From NCBI GenBank assembly GCA_035493955.1, contig DATJHI010000015.1, positions 1 through 64,000 of the forward strand: a DNA stretch of 64,000 nt, in the 5' to 3' direction. This document shows, one piece after another, positions 61,789 to 64,000 of the stretch (within the stretch, counting starts at the first letter, position 1; each line of letters opens with the position of its first letter). This DNA is from NCED01 sp035493955 (lineage in GTDB: Bacteria; Pseudomonadota; Alphaproteobacteria; Caulobacterales; Caulobacteraceae). The translations under genes were made by a program, and so were the position numbers. Below the pieces are notes generated by a model. The model saw only the letters and a list, made by a program, of their open reading frames with translations, did not search any database and had not been told where the DNA came from.

Positions 61789-62933
61789 GACGAGCCGAAC
61801 CGCCCCCCTGCCTTTCCCTCGTCATCTGCACCCTGGACGAGTCGGAGGCGATCGGGGCCCTTCTGCGCGAGACGGCCGCGGCGCTCTCTGACCTTGGCCA
61901 CGAAATCCTGGTGGTCGACGATTCCGCCGACGACCGCACGGCCGCGGTGGTCCGCGCCTTCGCCGCCGTCAACCCCGCCATCCGCCTGATCCGTCGCCAA
62001 GGGGCCCGCGGCCTGGCTTCGGCCGCCATCGCCGGCTGGGACGCGGCCAGGGGCGAGGCTCTGGCCATCATGGACGGCGATGGCCAGCACGATCCGGCCC
62101 TCCTGCCCCGGCTGGCCGCGCGCCTGGCCGAGGACGGCGCCGACCTGGCCGTGGCCAGTCGCTACGTCGCGGAAGGACCCTCCGGCCTCGCCCCCCTGCG
62201 CCATCTGGGCAGCCGGGCCGCGACCCTGGCGGCCTGCCTTGCCCTGGGGGCCAGGACCACCGACCCGATGAGCGGCTTCTTCGTCATGACCCGCCCCTGG
62301 TATGAGGCCTCGCGCTCCAAGCTCTCGGGCGTCGGCTTCAAGATCCTGGCCGACCTGATGGCCTCGGGCGGGCGCAGGCCCAAGGTGGTCGAACTACCGG
62401 CCAGCCTCCGGGCCCGGGCGGGCGGAAGCTCCAAGCTCGACATCCGGGTGGTGGCCGAACTCGCCGCCCTCCTGATCGAAAAGCGCAGCGGCGGGGCCAT
62501 CCCGTCGCGCTTCACCCTTTTCGCCTGCGTCGGGGCCACGGGCCTCTTGGTCCACCTCGCCACCCTGTCGGCGACGCGCGGGATCATAGGGGCGCCGTTC
62601 TGGCTGGCCCAGGCGATGGCGATCCTGACCGCCATGACCTCGAACTTCTTCTTTAACAACGCCCTGACCTTCCGCGACCTGCGCCTGAAGGGCCGCGAAC
62701 TCGGCCGGGGCCTCATGGCCTTCTATCTCTCCTGCGCGGGAGGGGCCGTGATCGGCGAGGCCGCCGCCGCAGGCCTCGATCGCTTGGGCGGCCACTGGAT
62801 CGCCTCCGGCTTCGCCGGCGCGGTGCTGGCGGCCCTGTGGAACTACTGGAGCGCCTCTCGCGCAGCCTGGCGTATCGGCGGGACGACGGCGGCCGTGGAG
62901 GGCGAGGGCCGCCCCGTCGAGCGGCCGGCCTGA
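61785..62933 (+). CDS. GT2 glycosyltransferase fused to a GtrA membrane domain
   Basis: The protein of about 382 residues combines a dolichol-phosphate-mannose-synthase-like GT2 domain (SLVICTLDESEAIGALL, EILVVDDSADDRT, IMDGDGQHDP with the DXD-type aspartates, DPMSGFFVM) with a C-terminal GtrA-like domain of four helices (FTLFACVGATGLLVHL, MTSNFFFNNALTFRD). Such enzymes make polyprenyl-phosphate sugars for GT-C transferases, which fits the coupled upstream GT87 gene. The ATG at 61785 overlaps that gene's stop. Confidence 0.9.
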   Translation: MRRAEPPPCLSLVICTLDESEAIGALLRETAAALSDLGHEILVVDDSADDRTAAVVRAFAAVNPAIRLIRRQGARGLASAAIAGWDAARGEALAIMDGDGQHDPALLPRLAARLAEDGADLAVASRYVAEGPSGLAPLRHLGSRAATLAACLALGARTTDPMSGFFVMTRPWYEASRSKLSGVGFKILADLMASGGRRPKVVELPASLRARAGGSSKLDIRVVAELAALLIEKRSGGAIPSRFTLFACVGATGLLVHLATLSATRGIIGAPFWLAQAMAILTAMTSNFFFNNALTFRDLRLKGRELGRGLMAFYLSCAGGAVIGEAAAAGLDRLGGHWIASGFAGAVLAALWNYWSASRAAWRIGGTTAAVEGEGRPVERPA

Positions 62934-62973
62934 CGACTGCCCATACCCGCCTCCGCCGGGATGCGGCGGCGTT

Positions 62974-64000
62974 TCACCCTTTGCGGAAGAAGGCGTGGAT
63001 GCGCTCGGCCAGGGGCTGGCTGATACCCTCCACGGTCATCAGGTCGGCGACCGCGGCGCGGCTGACCCCCCGCGCCGAACCGAAGGCGTGCAACAGGGCG
63101 CGTTTGCGGCCCGGTCCCACCCCCTCGATCTCGTCGAGGGGGCTTCTGGTCATGTCCATCTTGCGCCGGACCCGGTGGCTGCCGATGGCGAACCGGTGCG
63201 CCTCGTCGCGCAGGCGCTGCAGGTAGTAGAGGACCGGACTCTTGGGATCGAGCATGAACGGCTCGCGCCCAGGGATGAAGAAGCGCTCCAGGCCCGCATC
63301 CCGATCCGGTCCCTTGGCGATGCCCGCCACCACGATGTCGTGCAGCCCAAGGTTCTCCACCACCTCCCGCGCGGCGGCGAGCTGGCCGGCGCCCCCGTCG
63401 ATCAGGACGAGGTCGGGCCGGGGCGCGGCCGCCCCCTCCTCCTCTTCCTTGACCAGGCGCGAGAAACGGCGGCGCAGCACCTCCTTCATCATGCCGTAAT
63501 CGTCGCCGGGGGTGAGCTCGGAGTCCTTGATGTTGAACTTGCGATATTGGTTCTTGGCGAACCCTTCGGGGCCAGCCACGATCATGCCGCCCACCGCGTT
63601 GGTCCCCATGATGTGGGAGTTGTCGTAGACCTCGATCCGCTCCGGGCGCCCCTCCAGGCCGAACACCTCGCACACGCCCTCCAACAGCTTCCCTTGGGCG
63701 GAGCTCTCGGCCAGCTTCCGCCCCAGGGCCTCGCGGGCGTTGGCCAAGGCGTGGGCCACGAGCTCGCGCTTCTCCCCCCGCTTGGGGACGACGATCTCCA
63801 CCTTCGCGCCTCGTTGCAGGCAGAAGGCTTCGGCCAGCAGGTCCCGGTTGGGCACGTCGTGGGACAGGAGCATCAGGCGGGGGATCGGCTTGTCGGCGTA
63901 GAACTGGCCGAGGAAGGCGTCGAGGATTTCGGCGTCCCCGTCCGCCCGATCCACCCGGGGGAAGTAGGCGTGGTTGCCCCAGTTCTGGCCGGCGCGGAAG
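62974..64000 (-). CDS. uvrC: Excinuclease ABC subunit C, C-terminal part (cut by window edge)
   Basis: UvrC makes both incisions in nucleotide excision repair. The visible 342 codons run in from beyond the window (FRAGQNWGNHAYFPR at the edge) and include the RNase H-like 3' domain (RIEVYDNSHIMGTNAVGGMIV, DLVLIDGGAGQL) and a terminal helix-hairpin-helix pair (DEIEGVGPGRKRALLHAFGS, VEGISQPLAERIHAFF). The N-terminal GIY-YIG and UVR domains lie outside. It is convergent with the glycosyltransferase gene. Confidence 0.95.
   Translation of the reverse strand, partial: FRAGQNWGNHAYFPRVDRADGDAEILDAFLGQFYADKPIPRLMLLSHDVPNRDLLAEAFCLQRGAKVEIVVPKRGEKRELVAHALANAREALGRKLAESSAQGKLLEGVCEVFGLEGRPERIEVYDNSHIMGTNAVGGMIVAGPEGFAKNQYRKFNIKDSELTPGDDYGMMKEVLRRRFSRLVKEEEEGAAAPRPDLVLIDGGAGQLAAAREVVENLGLHDIVVAGIAKGPDRDAGLERFFIPGREPFMLDPKSPVLYYLQRLRDEAHRFAIGSHRVRRKMDMTRSPLDEIEGVGPGRKRALLHAFGSARGVSRAAVADLMTVEGISQPLAERIHAFFRKG

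Overview
The window is about 64 kb of high-GC, densely coding chromosomal DNA from an alphaproteobacterium. It is most likely a member of the Caulobacteraceae (Caulobacter or Phenylobacterium). The case rests on the FlbD-type flagellar operon (fliF-fliG-flbE-fliN-flbD), an adjacent sciP (DUF1153 inhibitor of CtrA), CtrA-like TTAA-N7-TTWA boxes, sigma-54 promoters with IHF and FlbD (ftr-like) sites, a class I lysyl-tRNA synthetase and the coxBA-ctaB-ctaG-coxC order. It is core chromosome. I see no integrase, transposase, CRISPR array, prophage or defence island, and no tRNA or rRNA gene.

Layout. 1-9.1 kb: bc1 complex genes petA-petB (minus, petB cut by the window edge), trmL, hemF, a minus-strand set (DUF6111-like gene, CCA-adding enzyme, class I amidotransferase), a GlcD-type FAD dehydrogenase, yaaA, 3-hydroxybutyrate dehydrogenase and two small genes. 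9.1-13.6 kb: a DNA cytosine-5 methyltransferase and a Vsr repair endonuclease flanking cysK, then a hybrid histidine kinase. 13.6-18.9 kb: a minus-strand beta-oxidation operon (acyl-CoA dehydrogenase, thiolase, FadJ-like multienzyme). 19.2-29.4 kb: aa3 cytochrome oxidase genes with assembly factors (coxB, coxA, ctaB, a CoxF-like small protein, ctaG, coxC, DUF983, surf1), running into thrC, an M16 protease and two tandem thioesterases. 29.4-36.2 kb: lysK, tldD, an OPT transporter and a BlaI/M56 pair.

36.3-52.5 kb is a flagellar cluster. On the minus strand are flhA, a class A beta-lactamase that overlaps flbD, flbD, fliN, flbE, fliG, fliF, sciP, flgE, flgD and fliK. On the plus strand are flgK and flgL. 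The 340-390 bp between fliK and flgK hold a two-sided control region. Each gene has a sigma-54 promoter with correct GG-N10-GC spacing, an IHF-like site, and FlbD-like sites further out. FlbD, the activator expected to act there, is encoded 9 kb away in the CtrA-controlled fliF operon. SciP, the expected repressor of CtrA targets, lies just upstream of that operon behind its own terminator.

52.6-64 kb: pgsA, a PetP-PetR-like regulator pair with a sensor kinase, an L-2-hydroxyglutarate oxidase-like enzyme, an Lrp regulator overlapping a pirin, mnmA, a 35-codon membrane ORF with a strong ribosome-binding site and 3' hairpin, two membrane glycosyltransferases, and the 3' part of uvrC.

I did not find a convincing new multi-gene system. 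The observations most worth following are the mirrored fliK/flgK control region, the beta-lactamase fused to the flagellar operon, the methyltransferase-cysK-vsr arrangement, the BlaI/M56 pair with paired operator-like sites, and the 35-codon membrane ORF.
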